A stretch of 64,000 nucleotides of DNA from Betaproteobacteria bacterium. Its GTDB lineage: Bacteria; Pseudomonadota; Gammaproteobacteria; Burkholderiales; Burkholderiaceae_F. The stretch lies in the NCBI GenBank assembly GCA_016861185.1, contig BOKW01000002.1:310001-374000 (forward strand), in the 5' to 3' direction. Below the pieces are notes generated by a model. The model saw only the letters and a program-made list of their open reading frames with translations. It was not told the DNA's origin and searched no databases. Position 1 is the stretch's first letter. Each line of letters opens with the position of its first letter. Of the stretch, positions 7,865 to 17,158 are shown piece after piece. A program made the translations under genes and the position numbers.

Positions 7865-8826
7865 TGAACCTGCGCTTCCTGGAGGCCTTCGTTTGGGTCG
7901 CACGGTTGTCGAGCTTCAAAGCAGCGGCGGACAAACTGTGCACGACTCAGGCCGGGATATCCAGCCGCATCGCTACGCTGGAGGAGCAGCTGGGGGTGCG
8001 CCTGTTCGAGCGTGACCGCCGCTCGGTCACGCTGACGTTCCACGGCACCGAGCTGTTGCCGATCGCGGAGAACATGCTCGACCTGCAGTCGCGCATGCGC
8101 GCCGCCGTCGGGGCGCCGACCGCGGCCGCCGGAACGCTGCGCATCGGCGTGATGGAAACGGTCGTGCACACGTGGCTGCCGGCGCTGCTGTCGCGCTTCT
8201 CGCGCCGGCATCCGAAGATCACGATCGAGCTGCAGTCGGACACTTCGCCGCGGCTGCGCGACGAGCTTCTGCGCGGGCGGCTGGACGTCGCGTTCCAGAC
8301 CGAGGCGATCGCCGAGGGTTTCATCGAGAACCGCGACATCGCGCTGCTGGCGATGCGCTGGGTCGCGGCGCCGTCGCTCCCGCTGGCGCCGGGGACGCTG
8401 CGCTTCGCCGACATTGCCGAGCAGCCGATCATCAGCTTCCAGCGCGAGTCGATCGTGTATCGAAGCGTGCTCCAACTGGCCGGCGACAGCGACACGCGGA
8501 CGCCATTGCGGGTGAGTTTCTTTTCGTCGCTGGCGGCGATGATCGAGCTGGCGAAGACCGGATTCGGCGTGGCGCCGCTGCCGGTAGCCGTCGTGCAGCG
8601 CGAGGTCGATCGCGGCGAACTGGTTCTGCTCGATGTCGATCCGCCGCTGCCGCCGCTTCCGGTGTACGCGAGCCAGCGCGCCGAACCGGCCCTGCCGGCG
8701 GTTGACGAGTTGATCATGCTCGCCGAGGAGGTCTGCGCGGAGTTCCTCGCGGCCGGCCGCCCCGACGTCGCGCACGCAGTCGCGACCGTACAGCGGCGCT
8801 TATCAGCGGTCAAAAGAAAAACTTGA
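7864..8826 (+). CDS. LysR-family transcriptional regulator
   Basis: A 320-residue regulator. Residues 1-60 form the winged helix-turn-helix ([40 protein letters not shown]), followed by the typical [12 protein letters not shown] wing. The C-terminal half is a periplasmic-binding-like effector domain (starting about [17 protein letters not shown]). Start chosen because the family begins a few residues before the first helix. It is divergent from TRAP system 1 and directly upstream of the DUF1445, TRAP 2 and 5-oxoprolinase genes, so it is placed to control both transcription units. The effector is unknown; a pyroglutamate-like compound is a reasonable guess from context. Confidence 0.93.
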   Translation: MNLRFLEAFVWVARLSSFKAAADKLCTTQAGISSRIATLEEQLGVRLFERDRRSVTLTFHGTELLPIAENMLDLQSRMRAAVGAPTAAAGTLRIGVMETVVHTWLPALLSRFSRRHPKITIELQSDTSPRLRDELLRGRLDVAFQTEAIAEGFIENRDIALLAMRWVAAPSLPLAPGTLRFADIAEQPIISFQRESIVYRSVLQLAGDSDTRTPLRVSFFSSLAAMIELAKTGFGVAPLPVAVVQREVDRGELVLLDVDPPLPPLPVYASQRAEPALPAVDELIMLAEEVCAEFLAAGRPDVAHAVATVQRRLSAVKRKT

Positions 8827-8888
8827 TTGACGCCGACGAGCCGCGTGTCGCACAGTGCCGCGCACTCGAACCGCCGGGTATCCGCCGA

Positions 8889-9686
8889 ATGAACGCGATA
8901 TCAGCAGAACTCTCCACCGGGGTTGCCGTGCGGCGCGCGGTGCGCAGCGGACGCCACGCGCACCATACGGTCGGCGCCGCGCCGCCCTATGTCCAGGGCA
9001 ACGTCGTGATCCTGCCGCGCGCGCTTGCGTACGACTTCCTCTTGTACTGCCAGCGCAACCCGAAGCCCTGTCCGCTGCTGGCCGTGGGCGATGCCGGCGA
9101 TCCGCGCCTGCCCGGTCTGGGCATCGACCTCGACATCCGCACCGACGTGCCGCGCTACCGCGTATGGCGCGACGGCGAGTTGGTCGGCGAACCCACCGAT
9201 ATTCGCGAGCTGTGGCGCGACGACCTGGTCGCGTTCGTGCTCGGGTGCAGCTTCTCGTTCGAACACGCGCTGGTCAGCGCGGGCGTGCCGCTGAGGCACG
9301 TCGAAAGAGGCGACAACGTCGCGATGTTCCGAACCAGCATCCCGACCGTTCCGGCCGGGCCGTTTCGCGGGCCGCTCGTCGTTTCGATGCGGCCTTTCCG
9401 GCCCGCCGACGCGATCCGCGCGGTGCAGATCACGTCGCGTTTTCCGAACGTGCACGGCGCCCCGGTGCACCTCGGCGATCCGAAGGCAATCGGCATCGGG
9501 GATCTCGGGCATCCCGACTACGGCGATCCGATCGACGTACTGCCCGGAGAAGTCCCCGTGTTCTGGGCCTGCGGCGTGACGCCGCAAGCCGCACTGATGG
9601 CGGCGCGGCCGCCGCTGTGCATTACGCATGCGCCGGGCTGCATGCTCGTGACGGATCTCCTGAACGAACAGCTTGCGGCTGCGTAA
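8889..9686 (+). CDS. DUF1445 family protein, D-glutamate cyclase-like hydro-lyase
   Basis: The 265-residue protein matches the bacterial 'putative hydro-lyase' family (YcsI/DUF1445). The mammalian homologue DGLUCY converts D-glutamate to 5-oxo-D-proline and water. Family segments seen include [49 protein letters not shown] and [11 protein letters not shown]. The C-terminal segment [10 protein letters not shown] is also typical. Start chosen at the ATG giving the family length of about 265; a TTG 66 bases upstream, overlapping the LysR stop, is possible but less likely. It lies in an operon with TRAP system 2, a DUF2848 gene and an ATP-dependent 5-oxoprolinase. That context supports a role in opening a pyroglutamate ring, but substrate and direction are inferred. 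Confidence 0.85.
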   Translation: MNAISAELSTGVAVRRAVRSGRHAHHTVGAAPPYVQGNVVILPRALAYDFLLYCQRNPKPCPLLAVGDAGDPRLPGLGIDLDIRTDVPRYRVWRDGELVGEPTDIRELWRDDLVAFVLGCSFSFEHALVSAGVPLRHVERGDNVAMFRTSIPTVPAGPFRGPLVVSMRPFRPADAIRAVQITSRFPNVHGAPVHLGDPKAIGIGDLGHPDYGDPIDVLPGEVPVFWACGVTPQAALMAARPPLCITHAPGCMLVTDLLNEQLAAA

Positions 9687-9742
9687 CTCGCATCGTCCCG
9701 GCGCAGCAGCGCCGTCCCTGCAGACCTGAAAGGAGAACCGGA

Positions 9743-10792
9743 ATGAAGCGCATCGTTCACGCCGCGGTCGCCCTGTGCGCCGCGCTGGTCACGGCCAACG
9801 CCGTCGCGCAAGCCCTGCCGAAGACCCACTTGCGCGTGGTCGGATCGATCTCGAACCTGCCGCAATACAAGGACTTCGAGGTGCCCTTCTGGACCAAGCA
9901 CCTGCCGGAGCGCTCGGGCGGCGCGATCACGACCGAGATCAAGGGTTTCAACGAGATGGGGCTGAAAGGTCCCGAGGTGCTGCGCTTGATGGGGCAGGGC
10001 GTGGTCGAGATCGGCGCCACGGTCATCTCGTATCTCGCGGCGGACGATCCTGCCAACGAGATGGTCGACCTGGCGGGCTTGCTGCCGGACGTTGCCACCG
10101 CGCGCCGGGTCACGGAAGCGACCAAACCCGTCTACGCGAAGCTGTACCGCGAAAAGTTCAACGTCGAGCTGCTCGGATTCGGCACGTACCCCGCGCAGGT
10201 GCTGTTCTGCAACGGCGAGATCAAGGGTCTGACCGACATCAAGGGCAAGAAGGTCCGCGTGGCCGGGCGCTCCTTGTCCGAACTCGTCGAAGCGCTGGGC
10301 GGCACGCCGGTGACGATGTCCTTCGGCGAGGTCGTTCCCGCCCTGCAGAACCGGACCGTCGACTGCGCGATCACCGGATCGCTGTCCGGCAACCTGGCCA
10401 AGTGGCATGAAGTCACGACGCATCTGCTCGCGCTGCCGCTGTCGTGGAACCAGATCGTCTATGCGGTCAATGGCAAGACGTGGCAGGGATACAAGCCCGA
10501 GTTGCGTGCTTTCCTGAGCAAGGAGATCCAGCAGCTCGAGAAGGACGTGTGGGATGCGGCCGACACCTTCACCGTGCAGGGCTACGAATGCAACGCCGGC
10601 ACGGACAAGTGCACGATGGGGCAGAAAGGCAAGATGCGTATCGTGCAGCCGAGCGCGGCAGACAGGGAGCTGCTGCGCAAGGTGATCAACGAGGTCACGC
10701 TGCCGAAGTGGGCCGCGCGCTGCTCGCCGCAGTGCGTCGCCGACTTCAACGCCACGGTCGGCAAGGTCGCCGGCGTCAGCGCGAAGAAGTAG
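9743..10792 (+). CDS. TRAP transporter solute-binding protein DctP (system 2)
   Basis: A 349-residue periplasmic receptor. It has a clear signal peptide (ending VAQA, about residue 22), a GGAG ribosome site and the DctP substrate segment IKGKKVRVAGRS with the anchoring Arg. The hinge follows (FGEVVPALQNRTVDCAITGSLSGN). Unusually for DctP it carries several Cys in the C-terminal third (YECNAGTDKC and RCSPQC), which may form disulfides in the periplasm. It is only distantly similar to DctP of system 1, so the two receptors probably bind different ligands. Its neighbours suggest a lactam or acidic amino acid derivative such as 5-oxoproline. Confidence 0.92.
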   Translation: MKRIVHAAVALCAALVTANAVAQALPKTHLRVVGSISNLPQYKDFEVPFWTKHLPERSGGAITTEIKGFNEMGLKGPEVLRLMGQGVVEIGATVISYLAADDPANEMVDLAGLLPDVATARRVTEATKPVYAKLYREKFNVELLGFGTYPAQVLFCNGEIKGLTDIKGKKVRVAGRSLSELVEALGGTPVTMSFGEVVPALQNRTVDCAITGSLSGNLAKWHEVTTHLLALPLSWNQIVYAVNGKTWQGYKPELRAFLSKEIQQLEKDVWDAADTFTVQGYECNAGTDKCTMGQKGKMRIVQPSAADRELLRKVINEVTLPKWAARCSPQCVADFNATVGKVAGVSAKK

Positions 10793-10813
10793 GCGCCGGG
10801 CGCCGCAAAGCCA

Positions 10814-11431
10814 ATGCCGGCGACGATGCGCACGCTTCTGGCCTCGGCGCTGCGGGCGGCGGAGCGCGGATCGGCGCTCGCCGCACTGGCCGGCGGATGG
10901 ATGATCCTGGCAGCCGCGGCACTGGTCGCCGTCGATGTCGTGCTGCGCAAGCTGGCGACGGTGACGGTGGGCGGGGCCGACGAGCTGTCGGGCTATGCGC
11001 TCGCCATCGGCTCGACCTGGTCCTTCGCGTTCGTGATGCTGAACCGCGGCAACGTGCGCATCGACGCGCTGTACCAGCACCTGCCGCGGCGCGTCGTAGC
11101 CGTCTGCGATCTGCTCGCCGTACTGGCGCTGCTCGCGTTCGCGAGCCTCGTCGCTTGGCACGGCTGGGGCGTGATGAGCTACGCGTGGACGATCGGATCG
11201 CGATCGAACACGTCGCTGGCGGTGCCGCTGGCGGTGCCGCTGGCGCTGTGGTGGACGGGATATGCGTGGTTCGTGGCGTGCGGGATCCTGCTGCTCGCGC
11301 GCTCGGTCATGGCGCTGGCCGCCGGCGACCTGGCGGCCGTCAACCGGTTGATCGGCGCGCGCTCGGTCCAGGAGGAGGCCGCCGACGAATTGCAGGTCGC
11401 CACCGAAAGCCTCGGTTCGCGCGCGTCATGA
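10814..11431 (+). CDS. TRAP transporter small permease DctQ (system 2)
   Basis: A four-helix subunit of 205 residues. The second segment has the DctQ pattern (GGADELSGYALAIGSTWSFAFVMLNRGNVRID). The C-terminal tail of about 35 residues is hydrophilic and longer than usual. The stop overlaps the dctM start (ATGA), showing tight translational coupling. The start used, MPATMRTLL, lies 21 bases after dctP; the internal Met at codon 5 is an alternative. Confidence 0.9.
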   Translation: MPATMRTLLASALRAAERGSALAALAGGWMILAAAALVAVDVVLRKLATVTVGGADELSGYALAIGSTWSFAFVMLNRGNVRIDALYQHLPRRVVAVCDLLAVLALLAFASLVAWHGWGVMSYAWTIGSRSNTSLAVPLAVPLALWWTGYAWFVACGILLLARSVMALAAGDLAAVNRLIGARSVQEEAADELQVATESLGSRAS

Positions 11432-12714
11432 TCCCGACCGCGCTGATCACGCTGCTCGTGCTGATGGCGCTGGCCATTCCGGTAGCTGCATCGCTCGGCG
11501 TGCTGGGCATGGTGCTGGCGCAGCTCTTTGCGTTCCTGCCCGTATCGAAAGCGGCCGGCGAAATCGCGTGGAGCTCGAGCAACGAGTTCCTGCTCGTCGC
11601 GTTGCCGATGTTCATCCTGCTCGGCGAGCTGTTGCTGCGCTCGGGGCTCGCCGAGCGGATGTACGGCGCGCTGGCGAAGTGGCTTTCGTGGCTGCCGGGC
11701 GGGCTGATGCACTCGAACATCGCCGCGTGCGCGCTGTTCGCCGCCACCTCGGGCTCCAGCGTAGCCACCGCCGCCACGGTCGGTACCGTCGCGCTGCCGC
11801 AGGCGCGGCGCTACGGCTACAGCGAGCGGCTGTTCCTCGGCACGCTGGCGGCCGGCGGCACGCTCGGCATCCTGATCCCGCCGTCGATCAACATGATCAT
11901 CTACGCGGTGCTGACCAACACCTCGGTGCCGAAGCTGTATCTGGCCGGCATCGTTCCCGGCATCCTGCTCGCGCTGGGTTTCATGCTGGTCGTGCTGATC
12001 GCTTGCGCGTGGCGGCCCGCATGGGGCGGACAGCGGATCGCGGCACCGCTCGCGGAGTGCATCGCGGGGCTCGTGCACCTGTTGCCTCCGCTCGGCCTGT
12101 TCCTCGTCGTCGTCGGTTCGATCTATGCCGGCATCGCCACGCCGACCGAAGCGGCTGCGCTCGGCGTGATGGCGGGCCTGGGGCTGGCCTGGTGGAACAA
12201 GGCGCTGAACTGGCACATGCTGCGCGCGGCGCTGCTCGGGACGATGCGGTCCACCGGGATGATCATGCTGATCATCGTCGCCGCGTACTTCCTGAACTTC
12301 GTGATGTCGTCGATCGGACTGACGACTGCGCTCACCGACACGGTGCAGAAGCTCGGCCTGTCGAAGTGGGAAATGCTGATCGCAGTGATCGTGTTCTACG
12401 TCGTGCTGGGCTGCTTCATGGAGACGCTGTCGCTGATGATCACGACGATCCCGGTGATCGCGCCGGTCATGGCCGCGCTCGGTTTCGACATGATCTGGTT
12501 CGGCGTCGTGATCATCGTGCTCGTCGAAACGGCGCTGATCACGCCGCCGGTCGGGCTCAATCTCTTCGTTGTGCACAACCTGCGGCCGAGCGGCTCGATG
12601 AACGACGTGATCCTTGGCGCGGCGCCGTTCGTTGTTGCATTGTTCGCGCTGCTTGCGGCGCTCGCCTTCTTTCCCGGGCTGGCGCTGTGGCTTCCTTCGG
12701 TGATCTCCCAATGA
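11428..12714 (+). CDS. TRAP transporter large permease DctM (system 2)
   Basis: A 428-residue polytopic permease with all DctM landmarks: GSSVATAATVGTVALPQ, GTLAAGGTLGILIPPSINM, TEAAALGVMAGL and ETALITPPVGLNLFVVH. It overlaps the dctQ stop by four bases and the following DUF2848 gene by four bases, so translation is coupled along the operon. It works with the receptor at 9743-10792 to import an acid using the sodium gradient. Confidence 0.93.
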   Translation: MIPTALITLLVLMALAIPVAASLGVLGMVLAQLFAFLPVSKAAGEIAWSSSNEFLLVALPMFILLGELLLRSGLAERMYGALAKWLSWLPGGLMHSNIAACALFAATSGSSVATAATVGTVALPQARRYGYSERLFLGTLAAGGTLGILIPPSINMIIYAVLTNTSVPKLYLAGIVPGILLALGFMLVVLIACAWRPAWGGQRIAAPLAECIAGLVHLLPPLGLFLVVVGSIYAGIATPTEAAALGVMAGLGLAWWNKALNWHMLRAALLGTMRSTGMIMLIIVAAYFLNFVMSSIGLTTALTDTVQKLGLSKWEMLIAVIVFYVVLGCFMETLSLMITTIPVIAPVMAALGFDMIWFGVVIIVLVETALITPPVGLNLFVVHNLRPSGSMNDVILGAAPFVVALFALLAALAFFPGLALWLPSVISQ

Positions 12715-13403
12715 CTTCCCTCGTTCTTGACGTTTCAGGGGCGCAACCGCTCGCTGTGCGGGTGCACGAACTGGTGATCGCCGGCTGGACCGGACGCGAC
12801 GCCGCCGCGATCGAGCATCACATCGAGGAGCTGGCGGCGCTCGGCGTACCGCGACCCTCGCAGGTTCCGCTGTACTACCGCGTCAGCCGCACATTGCTGA
12901 CACAGGACGACTCGATCGAGGTGCTCGGCGAAGCCAGCTCGGGCGAAGCCGAACCGGTGCTGATCCGCGCGGGCGGACGCTGGTGGCTCACCGTCGGCTC
13001 CGATCACACCGACCGCAAGGTCGAGGCGTATTCGGTCGCAGTGTCCAAGCAGATGTGCGCGAAGCCGGTCGCCGGCCGCGCCTGGCCGTGGGACGACGTG
13101 GCGCGCGATGCCGACGCGCTGGTGCTGCGCTCGGAGGTGTTCGAGCGCGGCGAATGGGTCGTGTACCAGCAGGGCGAACTCGCGGCGATCCGGCCGCTGA
13201 TGGAACTCGTGTCGGGCTACGTGGGGCGGGCGGAGCCCGCCGACGGACTCGTGATGTTTTGCGGCACACTGGCCGTGCGCCCCGACGCCGGCGGCGTCGG
13301 CGTGCGCCCGACCCCGCGGCTGCGCGTCGCGATCGAGGATGCGAAACGCCGCCGCAGCATCACGCACGAATATCGCGTCGCGGCGCTGCCGGTGGTGGCC
13401 TAG
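12711..13403 (+). CDS. DUF2848 family protein
   Basis: A 230-residue protein of a bacterial family with no assigned function. The conserved core is GSDHTDRKVEAYSVAVSKQMC followed by KPVAGRAWPWDDV, with a later segment LMELVSG and TLAVRPD near the C-terminus. No signal peptide or membrane segment is seen, so it should be cytoplasmic. It is translationally coupled to the upstream permease and lies 12 bases ahead of the 5-oxoprolinase gene. The acidic and His-rich core could bind a metal, as in fumarylacetoacetate hydrolase-like folds, but that resemblance is an impression and untested. Confidence 0.82.
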   Translation: MTSLVLDVSGAQPLAVRVHELVIAGWTGRDAAAIEHHIEELAALGVPRPSQVPLYYRVSRTLLTQDDSIEVLGEASSGEAEPVLIRAGGRWWLTVGSDHTDRKVEAYSVAVSKQMCAKPVAGRAWPWDDVARDADALVLRSEVFERGEWVVYQQGELAAIRPLMELVSGYVGRAEPADGLVMFCGTLAVRPDAGGVGVRPTPRLRVAIEDAKRRRSITHEYRVAALPVVA

Positions 13404-13415
13404 CGAGGAGCAGCG

Positions 13416-16400
13416 ATGAGCAAGTGGCAGTTCTGGATCGATCGCGGCGGCACCTTCACCGACATCGTCGCCAAGCGGCCCGACGGCCGGCTCGTCACGC
13501 ACAAGCTGTTGTCGGACAACCCCGAGCAGTATCGTGACGCGGCGATCGCCGGCATCCGCCGGCTGCTGCGTGTAGCGCCCGGCGCACCCATCCCGGTCGA
13601 ATCGATCGAGGCCGTCAAGATGGGCACGACGGTCGCGACCAATGCGCTGCTGGAACGCAAAGGCGAGCCGACCGTACTCGTGATCACGCGCGGCTTTCGC
13701 GACGCGCTGCGGATCGCCTACCAGAACCGGCCGCGGCTGTTCGACCGGCACATCGTGCTGCCCGAGCTGCTGTACGCGCGCGTGATCGAAGCCGACGAGC
13801 GCATCGGCGCGCACGGCGAGGTCGAGCGGCCGCTCGACGAAGCGCGCGTTCGTGCGGATCTGCAGGCGGCGTACGCCAACGGCCTGCGCGCCTGCGCGAT
13901 CGTGCTGATGCACGGCTATCGCTACACGCAGCACGAAGCGCGCATCGCCGCGCTCGCGCGCGAAATCGGCTTCCCGCAGGTGTCGGTCTCGCACCAGGTC
14001 AGTCCCCTGATGAAGCTGGTGGCCCGCGGCGACACGACGGTCGTCGACGCGTATCTGTCGCCGATCCTGCGCCGCTACGTCGAGCAGGTTGCCGCCGAAC
14101 TGCCCGGCGTGCGGCTGCTGTTCATGCAGAGCAACGGGGGTCTGACCGACGCGTATCGCTTCCAGGGCAAGGACGCGATCCTGTCCGGTCCCGCGGGCGG
14201 CATCGTCGGCATGGTGCGCGCGAGCCTCGCGGCCGGCTTCGACCGTGTGATCGGCTTCGACATGGGCGGCACCTCGACCGACGTTTCGCACTACGCCGGC
14301 GAATACGAGCGCGCGTTCGAGACGCTGGTCGCCGGCGTGCGGATGCGCGCGCCGATGATGAGCATCCATACGGTCGCCGCGGGCGGCGGCTCGATCCTGC
14401 ACTTCGACGGTGCGCGGCTGCGCGTCGGCCCCGATTCGGCCGGTGCCAATCCGGGCCCCGCGTGCTACCGGCGCGGCGGGCCGCTGGCGGTCACCGACGC
14501 GAACGTGATGCTCGGTCGCATTCAGCCCGACTACTTTCCGCGGGTTTTCGGACCGAACGCAGACCAGTCGCTCGACGCCGCGATCGTCCGCGCCAAGTTC
14601 GCTGCGCTCGCCGCCGAGATCGAACGCGCGACCGGACAGAAAAAGTCGCCCGAGGAAGTCGCCGCCGGCTTCCTCGACATCGCCGTCGGCAACATGGCCG
14701 AGGCGATCAAGCGCATCTCCGTGCAGCGCGGTCACGACGTGACCAAATACACGCTGACCGTGTTCGGCGGCGCGGGCGGCCAGCACGCCTGCAGCGTGGC
14801 CGACGCGCTGGCGATGACCTCGATCTTTGCGCATCCGCTCGCCGGCGTGCTGTCGGCCTACGGCATGGGGCTCGCCGACCAGACGGCGATGCGCGAAGCC
14901 GCGGTGGAACTGCGCCTGACGCCGGCGGCGCTGCCGCAGCTCGCGCAGCGGCTCGACGCGCTCGCCGCGGAGGCGACGCGCGATCTGCTCGAACAGGGCG
15001 TGCCGCGCGAGCGCGTGCGCGTCGTCCGACGCGTGCATCTGCGCTACGAAGGCACGGACTCCGCGCTGATCGTGCTCGACGGCGACCTCGACGCGCTGCG
15101 CGCGCAGTTCGATGCCGCGTACGTACAGCGCTATTCGTTCCTGATGCCCGACCGCGCGCTGGTCGCCGAAGCGGTTTCGGTCGAGGCGATCGGGGCGGGC
15201 GACGCCGCCGAAGAATCGCGGGCCGCGGCTGCCCCCCGCGCGGGCGCCTTGCAGCCCGCGGCGCGCGTGCGGGCGTACTTCGACGGGCGCTGGCACGACA
15301 CGCCGCTTTACGTTCGCGCCGATACGCGGCCGGGCGATGCGATCGACGGCCCGGCGATCATCGCCGAGGCCAACGCGACGACCGTCGTCGAACCCGGCTG
15401 GCGCGCCGAGATCACGGCGCGCGACCACGTCGTGCTCAGGCGCGTGGCCGCGCGCAAGCAGCGGCAGGCGATCGGCACGCAGGTCGATCCGGTGATGCTG
15501 GAGATCTTCAACAACCTGTTCATGTCGATCGCCGAGCAGATGGGTCTGCGGCTGCAGAACACCGCGTACTCGGTCAACATCAAGGAGCGGCTCGACTTCT
15601 CGTGCGCGCTGTTCGATGTCGAAGGCAACCTGATCGCCAACGCGCCGCACATGCCCGTGCACCTCGGGTCGATGAGCGAGTCGATCAAGACGGTGATGCG
15701 CGAGAACCGCGGCCGGATGAAGCCGGGCGACGCCTACGTCGTCAACGATCCCTACAACGGCGGCACGCACCTGCCGGACGTCACGGTGATCACCCCCGTG
15801 TTCGACCGCGCCGGGCGCGAAATCCTCTTCTACGTCGGCTCGCGCGGCCACCACGCCGACATCGGCGGCATCACCCCGGGCTCGATGCCGCCGTTCTCGA
15901 AGACGCTCGACGAAGAGGGGGTGCTGTTCACCAACTTCCAGCTCGTCGAAGGGCAGGGCGCCGACCGCCCCGGCCACTTGAGGGAGCAGGAGTGTCTGCG
16001 GCTCCTGACCGGCGGGCCGTATCCGGCGCGCAATCCGCAGCAGAACCTCGCGGATCTGAAGGCGCAGATCGCGGCGAACGAGAAGGGGCGCGAGGAGCTG
16101 CTGCGCATGGTCGACCAGTTCGGCCTGGACGTGGTCCAGGCCTATATGCGTCACGTGCAGGACAACGCCGAGGAGTCCGTGCGGCGCGTGATCACGGTGC
16201 TGCGCGACGGCGCGTTCGAATACCGGCTCGACAACGGGGCCGTCATCAAGGTGGGGATCACCGTCGACCGCGCGAGCCGCTCGGCGACGATCGATTTCAG
16301 CGGCACGTCGGCGCAACTGCCGAACAACTTCAACGCACCGTCTTCGATCAGCGTCGCCGCGGTGCTGTACGTGTTCCGCACGCTGGTCGACGACGAAATC

Positions 16401-17066
16401 CCGCTGAACGCAGGGTGCCTGAAGCCCTTGAAGATCGTGATTCCCGAAGGTTCGATGCTCGCGCCGCGCTACCCGGCCGCGGTGGTCGCCGGCAACGTCG
16501 AGACCTCGAGCTGCATCACGAACGCGCTGTACGGCGCGCTCGGCGTGCTCGCCTCCGCGCAGGGGACGATGAACAACTTCACCTTCGGCAACGCGCGCCA
16601 TCAGTACTACGAGACGATCTCCGGCGGCTCGGGCGCGGGCATCGTCGACCTGGCCGCCGGTGCCGATTCGAAGGAAGGCTTCGACGGCACCGACGTCGTG
16701 CAGACGCACATGACCAACTCGCGGCTGACCGATCCCGAGGTGCTCGAGTTCCGCTTCCCGGTGCGGCTGGAAAGCTACGCGATCCGCCACGGTTCGGGCG
16801 GCAGGGGGCGTTGGCGCGGCGGCAGCGGCGGCACTCGACGCGTGCGCTTTCTCGAGGCGATGACGGCGTCGATCCTGTCGAACAATCGAGCGATCGCGCC
16901 GTTTGGCCTGGCCGGCGGCGAGCCCGGCGAGCCGGGCCGCAATCGTGTGATCCGCGCCGACGGGCGCATCGAGGAGCTGACGCACATCGGCAGTGTCGAG
17001 ATGGCGCCTGGCGACGTGTTCGTGATCGACACGCCGGGCGGCGGAGGATACGGCCGCGCGGCTTAA
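13416..17066 (+). CDS. ATP-dependent 5-oxoprolinase (fused HyuA-HyuB type)
   Basis: Hydrolyses 5-oxo-L-proline to L-glutamate at the cost of ATP in the cytoplasm. The 1216-residue protein combines an N-terminal hydantoinase A part (start [12 protein letters not shown], residues 6-17; ATPase motif [12 protein letters not shown] near residue 280; [11 protein letters not shown]) with a C-terminal hydantoinase B part. The B part starts about residue 690 ([20 protein letters not shown]; later [30 protein letters not shown]). The N-terminal motif and one-chain architecture match mammalian OPLAH rather than split hydantoinases. RBS GAGGAG lies upstream of the ATG. It is the last gene of the LysR-led operon. 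A related hydantoinase activity cannot be excluded, but 5-oxoprolinase is the best call. Confidence 0.93.
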   Translation: MSKWQFWIDRGGTFTDIVAKRPDGRLVTHKLLSDNPEQYRDAAIAGIRRLLRVAPGAPIPVESIEAVKMGTTVATNALLERKGEPTVLVITRGFRDALRIAYQNRPRLFDRHIVLPELLYARVIEADERIGAHGEVERPLDEARVRADLQAAYANGLRACAIVLMHGYRYTQHEARIAALAREIGFPQVSVSHQVSPLMKLVARGDTTVVDAYLSPILRRYVEQVAAELPGVRLLFMQSNGGLTDAYRFQGKDAILSGPAGGIVGMVRASLAAGFDRVIGFDMGGTSTDVSHYAGEYERAFETLVAGVRMRAPMMSIHTVAAGGGSILHFDGARLRVGPDSAGANPGPACYRRGGPLAVTDANVMLGRIQPDYFPRVFGPNADQSLDAAIVRAKFAALAAEIERATGQKKSPEEVAAGFLDIAVGNMAEAIKRISVQRGHDVTKYTLTVFGGAGGQHACSVADALAMTSIFAHPLAGVLSAYGMGLADQTAMREAAVELRLTPAALPQLAQRLDALAAEATRDLLEQGVPRERVRVVRRVHLRYEGTDSALIVLDGDLDALRAQFDAAYVQRYSFLMPDRALVAEAVSVEAIGAGDAAEESRAAAAPRAGALQPAARVRAYFDGRWHDTPLYVRADTRPGDAIDGPAIIAEANATTVVEPGWRAEITARDHVVLRRVAARKQRQAIGTQVDPVMLEIFNNLFMSIAEQMGLRLQNTAYSVNIKERLDFSCALFDVEGNLIANAPHMPVHLGSMSESIKTVMRENRGRMKPGDAYVVNDPYNGGTHLPDVTVITPVFDRAGREILFYVGSRGHHADIGGITPGSMPPFSKTLDEEGVLFTNFQLVEGQGADRPGHLREQECLRLLTGGPYPARNPQQNLADLKAQIAANEKGREELLRMVDQFGLDVVQAYMRHVQDNAEESVRRVITVLRDGAFEYRLDNGAVIKVGITVDRASRSATIDFSGTSAQLPNNFNAPSSISVAAVLYVFRTLVDDEIPLNAGCLKPLKIVIPEGSMLAPRYPAAVVAGNVETSSCITNALYGALGVLASAQGTMNNFTFGNARHQYYETISGGSGAGIVDLAAGADSKEGFDGTDVVQTHMTNSRLTDPEVLEFRFPVRLESYAIRHGSGGRGRWRGGSGGTRRVRFLEAMTASILSNNRAIAPFGLAGGEPGEPGRNRVIRADGRIEELTHIGSVEMAPGDVFVIDTPGGGGYGRAA

Positions 17067-17158
17067 CCAGGGAAATCGCCGCATCGCCGACGGCATTTCG
17101 CCGCTTCGTCGTACCGAGGTCCCCGAATAATGTCGGGCGACACCCGCGGGGACCCTCG

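Noticed and set aside
12735..17096. A reverse-strand open frame of about 1450 codons opposite 5-oxoprolinase
   Set aside because: Same antisense effect. The forward frame has strong family motifs throughout; the reverse frame has none.
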